A DNA stretch of 32,149 nt from Bacteriovoracaceae bacterium (GTDB taxonomy: Bacteria; Bdellovibrionota; Bacteriovoracia; Bacteriovoracales; Bacteriovoracaceae), in contig JAFMBV010000036.1 in assembly GCA_017858255.1 (NCBI GenBank), positions 1-32,149 on the forward strand. Direction: 5' to 3'. Below, piece by piece: positions 15,635 to 24,282 of this stretch. The notes under the pieces were generated by a model. That model was given only the letters and a program-made list of their open reading frames with translations. It made no database searches and was not told the DNA's origin. Position 1 is the first letter of the stretch, and every line of letters starts with the position of its first letter. The position numbers and the translations under genes are program-made.

Positions 15635-16699
15635 TTACGATTCTTGTAAAACATACTTTCTAGAATATTGTTCTTTTTCCTGACCTAAGTTTTTCATCAT
15701 TTTGAAATGGCTCGAGAGTGCAGGAAAATAACTGGTTGTTGTGTGATAGGGAAAAGCAAACTCATTTGCTGTCTCTTCTACTATTTTTGAAATGGCAGGA
15801 TAATGAATGTGGGAGACCATTGGTAGTAAGTGATGCTCTACTTGAAAGTTAAGACCACCTGCATACCAAGTGAGTAACTTGTTGCTTGTGCCAAAATTCG
15901 TCGTTGTAGAGAGTTGTAACTCTACCCAGTCGATAGAGAGTTTATTCGTTTCTTTATTTGGTTCTGGATAAGATGAACCATCAAAAATGTGGGCCAATTG
16001 AAAGACTGCGGCCATTGAAAGGCTCATCGAATAATGAAAAATCACCAGTCCCACTAGGAATGTTTTTAGTGGGAAGTAATATAGAGGTAGAGCAAAGAAA
16101 ATACTGAGATAAATTATTTTAGAAACCCAAAACTCTACGTGCTGTGGAAGTTTCAACTTAGGAATGCTTTGTCTGTCATTTATCTTGAGCGTAAAGTATT
16201 GAACAAAGTCTTTAATAAATATCCATTCAAAGGTTGTTAGGCCGTATATTATTGGTGCGTACAGATGTTGAAAGTGATAACGAGCTGAGCATGGTTGCCC
16301 TGGTGCCAAACGGAGGCCATCTCTTGTCTCTAGGTCATCATCCCAATCTTCAATATTCGTGAATTGATGATGTAGATAGTTATGTTTATGCCTCCAAAAA
16401 TAGTGAGCAACACCAAGTTGGGAGCAACTTAGAAAAGCAAAAAAATGATTAATCTTACGGGACTTTGACAATGAACCGTGTATTGAATCATGGAATAGAT
16501 TAAACCCAAACCCTGTAAATCCAAGGCCCATGCTTATACAAAGCATTACTTGCAAAGTCGTTGATTCCACAAAGTAGAGAGAGATATATGAGGTTAGTGA
16601 CCATATAAATATGATTAAACATTTTATATAATGTCTTGGATCATCACGCTTTGTTTTTATATCAAGCCTATTACTTATCTTAGTTTTAAGAACTTTCAT
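15635..16699 (-). CDS. Membrane fatty-acid desaturase (three-His-box type)
   Basis: This 354-residue integral-membrane di-iron desaturase acts on lipid-linked acyl chains. All three histidine boxes are intact: H70-DSI-H74, H106-NYL-H110-H111 and QVE-H289-H290. The QxxHH third box is typical of front-end and linoleoyl-CoA-type desaturases, but there is no cytochrome b5 domain fused at the N-terminus. Hydrophobic pairs at about 25-65 and 195-240 would anchor it. With the soluble acyl-ACP desaturase nearby, the region suggests tailored membrane unsaturation. The regiospecificity cannot be read from sequence. Confidence 0.9.
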   Translation of the reverse strand: MKVLKTKISNRLDIKTKRDDPRHYIKCLIIFIWSLTSYISLYFVESTTLQVMLCISMGLGFTGFGFNLFHDSIHGSLSKSRKINHFFAFLSCSQLGVAHYFWRHKHNYLHHQFTNIEDWDDDLETRDGLRLAPGQPCSARYHFQHLYAPIIYGLTTFEWIFIKDFVQYFTLKINDRQSIPKLKLPQHVEFWVSKIIYLSIFFALPLYYFPLKTFLVGLVIFHYSMSLSMAAVFQLAHIFDGSSYPEPNKETNKLSIDWVELQLSTTTNFGTSNKLLTWYAGGLNFQVEHHLLPMVSHIHYPAISKIVEETANEFAFPYHTTTSYFPALSSHFKMMKNLGQEKEQYSRKYVLQES

Positions 16700-16924
16700 A
16701 AACTCATTATTAGAGGCTATTTTAATCGAAGTGCTTTTGTTACTAGCGATAGTAAGGTCCTTGTATGAATGTCTTTTTTACTAATAATACAGAAGATCAC
16801 TATCATTGCTAACTATGTTTTTTAGTCGGGTATTTGAGGGAATTTTATCAAGATAACGTTGGGTTATACTCATTAGTTAAAGGCTTTTATTCTTTTTACT
16901 CTTTTTTTGTTTAGGCTAGCTACT

Positions 16925-17665
16925 CTATTTCAGCTCTGGGAATTTAAACTCTTTAACTAGTGGTGAGATGTTCTTCCTCCATGGGCCTCTTGGAGCAAAG
17001 CTTAAATGCATGGCGATCGGATTTGCGAAGTTTGCGCATATAAGTTGTGGGCTTGATTTTAAAAAAGGCCTTACTCCTAAAGATTCAGGTAGAATAAAAA
17101 ACTTCGCCCTTCCTTTCTTTAACATTTTCATTGCTCGTAAAATATAGTTCCCCGTGTAATCTAGACGTTGGATTTTTAATTTTAAATCTTTTACTTTTGA
17201 GTGAAGATAAGCTCCCTGAGGATAAATTACTTCTTGTCCTGTCAATATAGCATCATCGATCTTTTGAGTGATAGACCGCAGCGAGCAAATGATGGGTTGC
17301 ATTTTTACAAGAGGGTTTTTAGCATATTCAACATCTGCTTTATCCTCAGGTCCTGGAGCATAGCTGCCATAAACTTGAATGAGATTGTTCTTAAGAGAAC
17401 GTCCGCCCCTCGCTAAAGGAATCCTTAACCATTTAATTTGATAGTTATACTGAAGAAAATCAGTTAGATGCTTGACTAAAAAACCCTTGGGCGTCTCTTC
17501 ACTAAAGTCATAATAAGGGGGGTAATGGACAGCACCAATTGTAAGTACAGGTTTTTCGGCTGCCTCAACTTTAGAGATCATCAAAGATGATAAAATTATT
17601 AAAGAAAAAGACAGAAAAGCATTTAATTTTAGATATTTCTTAATCATTGGTTGAAAGGCTAGCAC
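16925..17665 (-). CDS. Solitary periplasmic substrate-binding protein (copy 1)
   Basis: This 246-residue exported protein resembles the extracellular solute-binding family 3 fold. A signal peptide (ending near VEAAEK, about 36) is followed by LTIGAVHYPPYYDFSEETPK, the typical first strand and ligand loop, and a GFLVKHLTDFL helix. No permease or ATPase gene is nearby, as is common for lone binding proteins of this type, which may act as sensors or scavengers. The frame opens at GTG 17665. ATG 17647 is an alternative that still leaves a good signal peptide. A near-identical paralogue is at 23224-24060, which lost the last ten or so residues of this version (KEFKFPELK end). Confidence 0.75.
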   Translation of the reverse strand: MLAFQPMIKKYLKLNAFLSFSLIILSSLMISKVEAAEKPVLTIGAVHYPPYYDFSEETPKGFLVKHLTDFLQYNYQIKWLRIPLARGGRSLKNNLIQVYGSYAPGPEDKADVEYAKNPLVKMQPIICSLRSITQKIDDAILTGQEVIYPQGAYLHSKVKDLKLKIQRLDYTGNYILRAMKMLKKGRAKFFILPESLGVRPFLKSSPQLICANFANPIAMHLSFAPRGPWRKNISPLVKEFKFPELK

Positions 17666-17748
17666 ATAAAAAAATCTAAATCATATTAGTTTTGATTTAG
17701 TTTAAATGAGTAGCCTTTGATCTAAGAGACAACTCCTACATTTGATAA

Positions 17749-18600
17749 TTATCGAGCAGGACATATTAGTCTTACAGATTGAGAGTAATCAATCCAACTA
17801 TTATCATGACCACCGCTGCCACCATTTTGGCAATAACCAGTACGTGAACAAGCAGAAGGTACGCGAAAACCAAAGAACCTAAAATTGTCACTACCGTCAT
17901 CAATATACCATTTAAAGTGACCATTAATAAGATTCTCTCTTCCGGCCTGTGCTCTTCTTCCCATTTCAGGATCATTCATCATTCTTGTCATATTTGAATA
18001 TCTTTGAGCTGTATCATTTGGAAGTATAGTTCTAGCGTTAAAAGTATTACCTTGTTGTTCAGCATGATTTCTAATCGCCTGAGCTTGTGCTTGATTTGGA
18101 AGCCTACATCCCCATGCGCTTGCAATGTCACGTGCCTCCCTATAGGTAAAGTTCACGTAAGTACCATCTGGCAGAGTTAGAGCATCGTTGAATACTTCAA
18201 ACCTTCCTCCAGGAAGATCAAGAGTTGTTGTAGCATGTCTATCTCTTCCTTCTTCTCTAATTCTGGCGACTAAAGCGACTCTATCGGCTTCATTTCTAAT
18301 ATCATATTCACCCGAGCGTGCGCTAAACTCTTCACTATGGGTGCTCGCTGTTACTTCAAGCCCACACATTTCACAAGGTGCACTATGAAGTCTTTCAGTT
18401 AATCCAAAGCCATTGATCTCATCATTTAGTCTGGAGGCCGATGGCAGATTGGTCCCACCATTAGTAAGCCTTAGTGCAGCCGCCTGTGCATCAGGATTAT
18501 TTTGAAACTCAATAGGAGTGGCGGAGGTATCCATGCCTTGCTCACAGGAGAAAAAAGTTAAGCTGAACAAGAACAACAAACAACAACTGGTAACGTTCAT
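17749..18600 (-). CDS. Exported lipoprotein, 283 aa, unknown function
   Basis: The N-terminus ends LTFFSC with Cys19, a plausible lipobox, so the mature protein is probably membrane-anchored. GGGAG precedes the ATG at 18600. Paired cysteines (CEMC, about 76-79; further Cys at about 166, 257, 263 and 280) suggest disulfides. A segment NFTYREARDIASAWGCRLPN and the ending near VRLICPAR recall, weakly, the A-x-x-W-x-x-RLP and GFR strands of formylglycine-generating-enzyme-like domains. I would not assign that fold on this evidence. It stands alone between a binding protein and a large secreted protein. Confidence 0.65.
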   Translation of the reverse strand: MNVTSCCLLFLFSLTFFSCEQGMDTSATPIEFQNNPDAQAAALRLTNGGTNLPSASRLNDEINGFGLTERLHSAPCEMCGLEVTASTHSEEFSARSGEYDIRNEADRVALVARIREEGRDRHATTTLDLPGGRFEVFNDALTLPDGTYVNFTYREARDIASAWGCRLPNQAQAQAIRNHAEQQGNTFNARTILPNDTAQRYSNMTRMMNDPEMGRRAQAGRENLINGHFKWYIDDGSDNFRFFGFRVPSACSRTGYCQNGGSGGHDNSWIDYSQSVRLICPAR

Positions 18601-18864
18601 AACTACTCCCTAAATCACGGTATAGACATTATCGGTTTAGTTAGAACAAAGTGTAAGAGCAGTAAGCGAAATCAGTGATTTAAGCACCTTTGGAGGGTTA
18701 CTGGGTGCCCATTAATTTGGGCAATTTTCAATAATGATAAATTTCAAGGGCTCAAAATAAGCCAAAATGTCAGGGCATAAAACTTTAAATAAACTTATTG
18801 TTGTTACCGTATAATATTCTTAAAAAGAATTAAGTGAGAAGATTTTGGGAATGCTCCTTCTCAA

Positions 18865-20913
18865 TTATCTACAGGGGGACCCACCACAGAGTTGAATTTC
18901 TCCTCTGATACTAAGGACACCTGCTGTATCGCCATTAGGGCGTCTTAAAAATCCATATTCTTCAGTTAAGTAACCTCCACCGTCAAATTGTTGATTTCTC
19001 GAAATTAACAACTCTTGAGAAATCCGTCCGTCCCTATCTGTGTACCTGAAGCGACAAGCGAGTCCATCTGGTCCAGCACCGCGAGGCGCTGGAGGGAGCT
19101 CTCTCCCTCTTGTAAACCCTTCACTTATAGTTGCCTCGGCGGATAGTTCAGAACAAGGGCTTCCAAAAACGCCTCTGCTATTAGTAAGAACAGCATAGGT
19201 GCTCGCAGATCTTCCACTTTCTTCTTCGCTTAATGAGACACCAATTGTATAGCCTTGCGAATCGAGAATACTTCCTTGCTCGCTGGCGATTAGGGCATCA
19301 ATTCCAAACTCTGAATCAGGCCCTGCAGAAGCGCTTATAAGGTGGGTGTAGCTAGAGAAAGCTACATCGCGATCTTCTCTTATTTGAGTCTCAGTAACGG
19401 CTTGACCAAATGTCAGAACAACACTGCCTTCACTAGATAACTCTATACCTCTTTGGTCTGCTACAATTACTCTTCTTGTGTCTCCATTAGTGTATTCACC
19501 TTCAGTTGTACGTTGATCGACGATATCAGCTGATAGAGTATGAATGCCTGGTGCTTCTGGTTGACCATCATACTCATGACTAAAAGTTAAGGTTCTGGTG
19601 CCTTCTTCAAGTTCTCTTTCTCTTTGTATTAAAAAGGTTGAATCAAGACCTCCGTATAAAGATTGATCTAATTCAAAATTAAAGCGGGATTCTGAGTCAC
19701 CTGCTCCTAAATTGAGTTCATAATGTTCTGATCTAAAGTCAGCTGATCCAAGAAGATAACTTGATTCTTCTCCGTCTCGCTCGGCAAGGCCAAAAGTTAA
19801 TCTTTCTGGACCTCCATCGAACTCACCAGCGAGCCCAAAATGATGAAGGGATACAACTCCTGGTTGGGGTCCATTTAACCCTTCCTGACTTGGTACGGGA
19901 GGTTCTCCTTTTCCTCCTCCAGCAGGAGCCTGAGAAGAACCATCTGCTGTCAAACGAAATAGTTCTGGCCGCTGTATGGCCAAATCACCTCTAACACCTG
20001 TGATGTTATGACCATTGAGACCAGCATTACCAAGTTGAAAGTCATAGCGAGGAACAGTGTGCTCATCATCTGTTATATTAAATCTATACGCTTGATCATC
20101 ATCAGTATAAGCGACTCCAGTCTCTAATTGACGATTTAAACGAGTGCCATCTACCGAGAAAGTTTCAGTAACGTCTGCACTAAATTGAAGCTCACGGCCA
20201 GATGGAGGAGCATTTGGATCAACTGGTCCATCAAGACCATAAGTTAAAGTTGCACCACCATTAAAAGCGACGGAGCTTGCATCACATGTACCATCTATGT
20301 TCTGGCGACCATGACAGGTGAATCCAAGCCTTGTTTCTACAAGATTCCCACCATCGGTTGGTAGTACTCTGCCATAGGTGAGTCCATTATCTCGTCTTTC
20401 GATTCGGTAGGTTGGATCAACTGGAGGAACTACTTCTTCAGGGCTTTCTAGGGCCACTTGAGGAGCGTCGAAAGATTCAACAGTCACTTCGCCGTCTTCA
20501 TTTCTTCTAAGGATAAAGACACGATCAACACCATCGACCTCTGCATGATAGACCATTATGCGACCTTCTAGGCCGGCCTGACGATAGAATTGCAGTTGAT
20601 CTGGTAGCCCCGATAAGTCGGGCGCTTCTTCCTCTTGAGGGGAGAGTGCTTCGGTAAATTGATCCAAGCAATTCCTTGGGGTGGTAGAATCAAGCTGTAT
20701 CGCCAATGTTAAATTAAATTGATCAAAGGAAAAGGGAGGAACCTCTTCTTGGTCTTCATAGGTCTGTTCAAGAATTGATGCCACTTCCCTTGAGAGACTT
20801 TCAATTTCTGGACAATCACATACATCAAGGCCGCTCTCTACTTGTGCAGACAGACTCGAGAGCGAGATCAAGAAAATGAAAATGGCCTTTAAAATTTCTC
20901 TACTCATTAACAT
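18865..20913 (-). CDS. Large acidic secreted protein, 682 aa
   Basis: I do not recognise this protein. A signal peptide (about 1-23, ending SLSA) is followed by an acidic region with an early CDC motif and EQTYEDQEEVPP, then several hundred residues of alternating short strands rich in Gly, Asp, Glu, Ser and Thr. Many segments have the form of beta-hairpins (RLTFGLAERDGEESSYLLGS, then YELNLGAGDSESRFNFELD), as in an outer-membrane barrel or a beta-solenoid surface protein. The end (IQLCGGSPCR) has two Cys. It lacks the usual C-terminal aromatic of outer-membrane barrels. It is divergent from a papain-like protease gene, with a 290-bp shared upstream region, so the two may be co-regulated. Confidence 0.7.
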   Translation of the reverse strand: MLMSREILKAIFIFLISLSSLSAQVESGLDVCDCPEIESLSREVASILEQTYEDQEEVPPFSFDQFNLTLAIQLDSTTPRNCLDQFTEALSPQEEEAPDLSGLPDQLQFYRQAGLEGRIMVYHAEVDGVDRVFILRRNEDGEVTVESFDAPQVALESPEEVVPPVDPTYRIERRDNGLTYGRVLPTDGGNLVETRLGFTCHGRQNIDGTCDASSVAFNGGATLTYGLDGPVDPNAPPSGRELQFSADVTETFSVDGTRLNRQLETGVAYTDDDQAYRFNITDDEHTVPRYDFQLGNAGLNGHNITGVRGDLAIQRPELFRLTADGSSQAPAGGGKGEPPVPSQEGLNGPQPGVVSLHHFGLAGEFDGGPERLTFGLAERDGEESSYLLGSADFRSEHYELNLGAGDSESRFNFELDQSLYGGLDSTFLIQRERELEEGTRTLTFSHEYDGQPEAPGIHTLSADIVDQRTTEGEYTNGDTRRVIVADQRGIELSSEGSVVLTFGQAVTETQIREDRDVAFSSYTHLISASAGPDSEFGIDALIASEQGSILDSQGYTIGVSLSEEESGRSASTYAVLTNSRGVFGSPCSELSAEATISEGFTRGRELPPAPRGAGPDGLACRFRYTDRDGRISQELLISRNQQFDGGGYLTEEYGFLRRPNGDTAGVLSIRGEIQLCGGSPCR

Positions 20914-21203
20914 CGATTACTTCCACTTGAGTATGTATTCAGAGTTCTCTTCGGTATTTTAACTCGAAAGTGATATTTAAGTTGTTCTAAGGGGTTGCAG
21001 CTGATGGAGATACCAAATAAATGAGGCATCTTTGCTGCGCAGGAGGACTTAAATCTGAACATAATAATAGTAGTTTATGAAAGAATTTGTGAATTTAGGA
21101 GAGATCACTACAACGAAAGAAGGATATTCCCGATAATAATAAAAAGGAAGTTACCTAAAAACCTTGAGAATTGTAAACTCATCAAGATCATTGAGCTTAA
21201 CAA
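20914..21203. promoter_or_regulatory. Divergent promoter region
   Basis: This 290-bp AT-rich region lies between two diverging exported-protein genes and must hold both promoters. I could not identify convincing -35/-10 pairs. A good AGGAGG (about 21050) is not followed by a start codon at the right distance. A 19-codon frame at 21021-21080 is probably chance. Confidence 0.4.
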
Positions 21204-22229
21204 ATGAAAAGAAAAATAGTTCTGTCATTAATGGTCACTCTCTATGTCTCGACTCCTGAGGCCAGGGTTACGCAAGAGCAGTGCTCCTCCTTAGATATTC
21301 GTGATCAAATGGAGCCAGAGATGCGTGCGCACTTTAGTACTCCACGAAACCAAGGTAGTGTTGGTTGGTGTTATGGTTTTGTTGCAGCTGATTTACTCTC
21401 TGTAGATTTGGGTGTTCCTATTTCTAGTACCTTCGTTTCTGCAACCTATAATCAAGGGGTACGGCGAAACCCAATAACCCGCGCCATTATGTCGGTGATA
21501 CGCCCTCAAGAAGGGCAGACAGGATCAAATGTTGGTGAAGGTGGATTCATTCGTCAGGCAATTTTACAAAATATGCGGCAAGATTTTATTTGCCAAGAGG
21601 ATGGATTACCTTTTGATAGTAATAATGAAAGTGGCACTTTAAGCCATATTCGTTTTTTAGAAGACTTAGAAATTTTTTTGGAAGACCGCAGGGGTGGAGA
21701 AGTTAATCTAAATGATTGTGCGGCCTTTGCTTATCAAAGAGAAATAAATCCTTTCATCGGTGAAAATTTACAGCTTCTTGCTAATCAACTCACAAATCAT
21801 CATATTGATGAGTACCTTGCAAATTTAGTACACAATGCTTGCCCTGCTTCTCAGAGAGTGCCGGTGGTTGAAAAAAGAGTCTTAAAAAGAAGGGCGCCTT
21901 CTCAAGGCAATGCTCGCGCCGTTGATAATTGGTTTAATGACTTAGGTAATGTTTTAGAGAGGGGAGGAGCCGTTGGTTTTGAATACGATTCTGGTCCTAT
22001 ACTTCTTAAAAATGGTGGTATTGCTCCTCATGCTAGTGTGATCACAGGCAGACGCTGGAGTGAAGGAAAATGCCAATTTAAAGTGAGAAACTCCTGGGGA
22101 GAAGATTGTTCGGTTTATGATCCAAGTGTTATTGAAAGTTGTAATGAAGGCGAAGGCTCTTTTTGGTTAAGTGATGATGAGTTATTAGAGATTTCAACAA
22201 ATATTAGTTTTATTCATCACGAGGAATAG
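21204..22229 (+). CDS. Secreted papain-like cysteine protease (C1A)
   Basis: This 341-residue protein has a short signal peptide (about 1-20). The papain catalytic set is intact: Gln50 and Cys56 in RNQGSVGWCYGF, His276 in IAPHASVITG, and Asn296 in VRNSWGE with the following Trp. The order and spacing match C1A peptidases. There is no obvious inhibitory propeptide, since the catalytic Cys lies only about 36 residues after the signal, so it may be held inactive by another protein. About 200 residues between Cys and His exceed plain papain and contain several extra Cys. The next gene, a lipoprotein hydrolase, starts 3 bp after its stop. Confidence 0.85.
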   Translation: MKRKIVLSLMVTLYVSTPEARVTQEQCSSLDIRDQMEPEMRAHFSTPRNQGSVGWCYGFVAADLLSVDLGVPISSTFVSATYNQGVRRNPITRAIMSVIRPQEGQTGSNVGEGGFIRQAILQNMRQDFICQEDGLPFDSNNESGTLSHIRFLEDLEIFLEDRRGGEVNLNDCAAFAYQREINPFIGENLQLLANQLTNHHIDEYLANLVHNACPASQRVPVVEKRVLKRRAPSQGNARAVDNWFNDLGNVLERGGAVGFEYDSGPILLKNGGIAPHASVITGRRWSEGKCQFKVRNSWGEDCSVYDPSVIESCNEGEGSFWLSDDELLEISTNISFIHHEE

Positions 22230-22232
22230 TAA

Positions 22233-22973
22233 GTGAAATATTTGATGGTTTGCTCTGCCTTTCTCTCTCTGTTTTTCTCCCTCGTTCTCTTAGGTTGCTC
22301 TTCCAACCCTAATCATTATAAGAGAAAGATGAGTTCCATAGATTATGGTGATGATCTTGATTGTGGGCTTGTGAGTAAGGGCTGTCTTTTAAAAAGAGAT
22401 TCCTCTCGTTTAATTATATTTTTTCGAGGTTGGGTTTCTCCTGATATGGCCTCTCGTTATGGAGGATCGCGCAAGCAAGTCGCTGCGAAAGATTGGGCCA
22501 ACGCTGCTGAAGACCTAATCTTTGAGGATTTAAAACTTAACGATATCGAACTAGAGAGTAGTCTCTATGTTTTAGGATCGGCACATCTCGCTCTCTCTCA
22601 AGAAGAATTACTAGTTCTGATGGAAGAAAGTGGGGCAAGAGAAATAGTATTCGCGGCCCATTCTGGCGGATATAAGGGAATGGCCGCCACGATAAGGCCC
22701 ATGCCTTTAGAGTTTTGGAGTAATGTCTCTGGTATTTGGATGTTGGATAACTTCTATGGGGGAGGCTCATTTGCAAGGGATCTTGAGCGAAACTTCGGAG
22801 TATCTTTTCTTCAAAGAAATTGTTTTGGCTTCTTAACAGAGCATAACCGCCAAAGCTATCAAGCTAGTTATTCTCGTTTTTGTCCTCAAGTACTTGGTCA
22901 CGGAGTGAGCCACTCTGGTGGTGTCCTTCAGTGTATGCCTTATTTTGAAAAGGGTGAAGCTTGTCGACCCTAA
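22233..22973 (+). CDS. Lipoprotein with alpha/beta-hydrolase-like nucleophile elbow
   Basis: This 246-residue lipoprotein has the lipobox LVLLGC (Cys22). LIIFFRGW (about 60-67) resembles the first strand and oxyanion region of an alpha/beta hydrolase. FAAHSGGYKGM presents a nucleophile elbow with Ser144. A later Asp (WMLDNFYGG) and a His near HGVSHSGG could complete a triad. It begins at GTG 3 bp after the protease stop codon, so the two are almost certainly co-translated. The substrate is unknown; a cell-envelope ester or amide is one possibility. Confidence 0.65.
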   Translation: MKYLMVCSAFLSLFFSLVLLGCSSNPNHYKRKMSSIDYGDDLDCGLVSKGCLLKRDSSRLIIFFRGWVSPDMASRYGGSRKQVAAKDWANAAEDLIFEDLKLNDIELESSLYVLGSAHLALSQEELLVLMEESGAREIVFAAHSGGYKGMAATIRPMPLEFWSNVSGIWMLDNFYGGGSFARDLERNFGVSFLQRNCFGFLTEHNRQSYQASYSRFCPQVLGHGVSHSGGVLQCMPYFEKGEACRP

Positions 22974-23045
22974 AAATTTAGGAAGAAGTTTTTAGGAGCG
23001 GTGGTTTATTCTGTTGTTCTTTAAAAGTTAGTAAGATTTTTCATT

Positions 23046-23353
23046 TTAGTCTTCAAACTTCCCAAAGTAACAAAGAATGTCTTCTCCTTTGAAACTGACA
23101 TCTTCTGTACCAGCAAATGGTGTTAAGTCTATATCTGCCGTACCGAATCCATTTTTTGATTGAATACTTACGAGCTCTTTTCCATTGTAAACACCCACGG
23201 CCTTGATTGAGTTGTCTGATCTCTCATAACGTGTGATTTTTAAATCGATGGTTTGTGGATTTTGTTCCAAGCGAAAGTAGTTGATTCTTAAGGTTCCTTG
23301 CTTTTTTAGTACACCAAAGAGAACGACAGTATCGACCTGTGTGTAACACATGA
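23046..23353 (-). pseudogene. Truncated duplicate of the 124-aa exported-protein gene
   Basis: This stretch is about 95 percent identical in DNA to 25512-25820, the main part of an intact gene 2.5 kb away, from codon 23 to the stop. It lacks the signal-peptide codons and joins directly to the second substrate-binding-protein gene at about 23353/23354. An open frame continues upstream into that gene (ATG at 23393) in a different frame, but with no ribosome-binding site and no export signal. It is best seen as a gene fragment. Confidence 0.8.
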
Positions 23354-24060
23354 AGTGGTGAGATGGTCTTCCTCCATGGGCTTCTTGGAGCAAAGCTTAA
23401 ATGCATGGCGATCGGATTTGCGAAGTTTGCGCACATAAGTTGTGGATTTGACTTTAAAAAAGGCCTAACTCCGAAAGATTCAGGTAGAATAAAAAACTTC
23501 GCCCTTTCTTTCTTTATCATCTTAATTGCTCGTAAAATATAGTTTCCCGTGTAATCGAGGCGCTGAATTTTCAATTTTAAGTCTTCTACTTTTGAGTGAA
23601 CATAAGCTCCCTGAGGATAAATGACCTCTTGTCCTTTCAATGCAGTATCATCAAAATTTTGAGTGATAGACCTTAGCGAGCAAATTATGGGTTGCATTTT
23701 TACAAGAGGGTTTTTAGCATATTCGACATCAGCTTTGTCCTCTGGCCCTGGAGCATAGCTGCCATAAACTTGAATGAGTTTGTTCTTAAGAGAACGTCCA
23801 CCTCTAGCTAAAGGAATCCTCAGCCATTTTATTTCATAATTATGCTGAAGAGATTTAATCAGATGCTCGACTAAAAAACCCTTGGGCTCCTCCTCACTAA
23901 AATCATAATAAGGTGGATAATGGACAGCGCCAATTGTTAGCACTATTTTTTCGGCTGCTTCAATTTTATAGTTCACCAATGAAGATAAAAAAATTAAAGA
24001 AAAATACAAAAGAACCTTTAGTTTTATAGAATACATATTCATTGGTAAAAAGGCTAACAT
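23224..24060 (-). CDS. Solitary substrate-binding protein (copy 2) with foreign C-terminal tail
   Basis: This is a paralogue of the protein at 16925-17665, very similar from the signal peptide (ending near IEAAEK) through APRSPWRKTISPL (residue 236). At that point (about 23353) the homology ends and the frame runs into a duplicated fragment of another gene, out of that gene's frame. This adds about 42 unrelated residues (HVLHTGRYCRSLW and on, Lys/Asn-rich). Only about ten native C-terminal residues are lost, so the binding fold may still form. It starts at ATG 24060. Whether the tailed product is stable is unknown. Confidence 0.75.
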   Translation of the reverse strand: MLAFLPMNMYSIKLKVLLYFSLIFLSSLVNYKIEAAEKIVLTIGAVHYPPYYDFSEEEPKGFLVEHLIKSLQHNYEIKWLRIPLARGGRSLKNKLIQVYGSYAPGPEDKADVEYAKNPLVKMQPIICSLRSITQNFDDTALKGQEVIYPQGAYVHSKVEDLKLKIQRLDYTGNYILRAIKMIKKERAKFFILPESFGVRPFLKSNPQLMCANFANPIAMHLSFAPRSPWRKTISPLHVLHTGRYCRSLWCTKKARNLKNQLLSLGTKSTNHRFKNHTL

Positions 24061-24282
24061 AGAAAAAAATTAAATCATGTAAGTTTTGAATAAATCTAAA
24101 ATATAGGTATTTATTGCTAATTCAATTCTTTAAAGTTCTTTTTTTTAATCTGAATATTTTAAATATAAATATCACTAATTTCTAAAGTAAATCTCATTTT
24201 CCAAGTCTCTATATGGTGAAATAACTTTGCACTAAACAAGCTACGGGCACTTATCAACACTGATAGGTTAAGGTTTCAAAGA

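Noticed and set aside
15237-15683. Plus-strand 148-codon frame between the ASST-like and desaturase genes
   Set aside because: Both ends are antisense to well-supported genes, there is no ribosome-binding site, and the middle coincides with repeated hairpin blocks.
21021-21080. 19-codon frame in the divergent promoter region
   Set aside because: There is no well-placed ribosome-binding site and no sign of a leader-peptide structure.
23046-23393. 115-codon minus-strand frame as an independent gene
   Set aside because: Its first codons lie inside the binding-protein gene out of frame, it lacks a ribosome-binding site and signal peptide, and the rest is a truncated duplicate.
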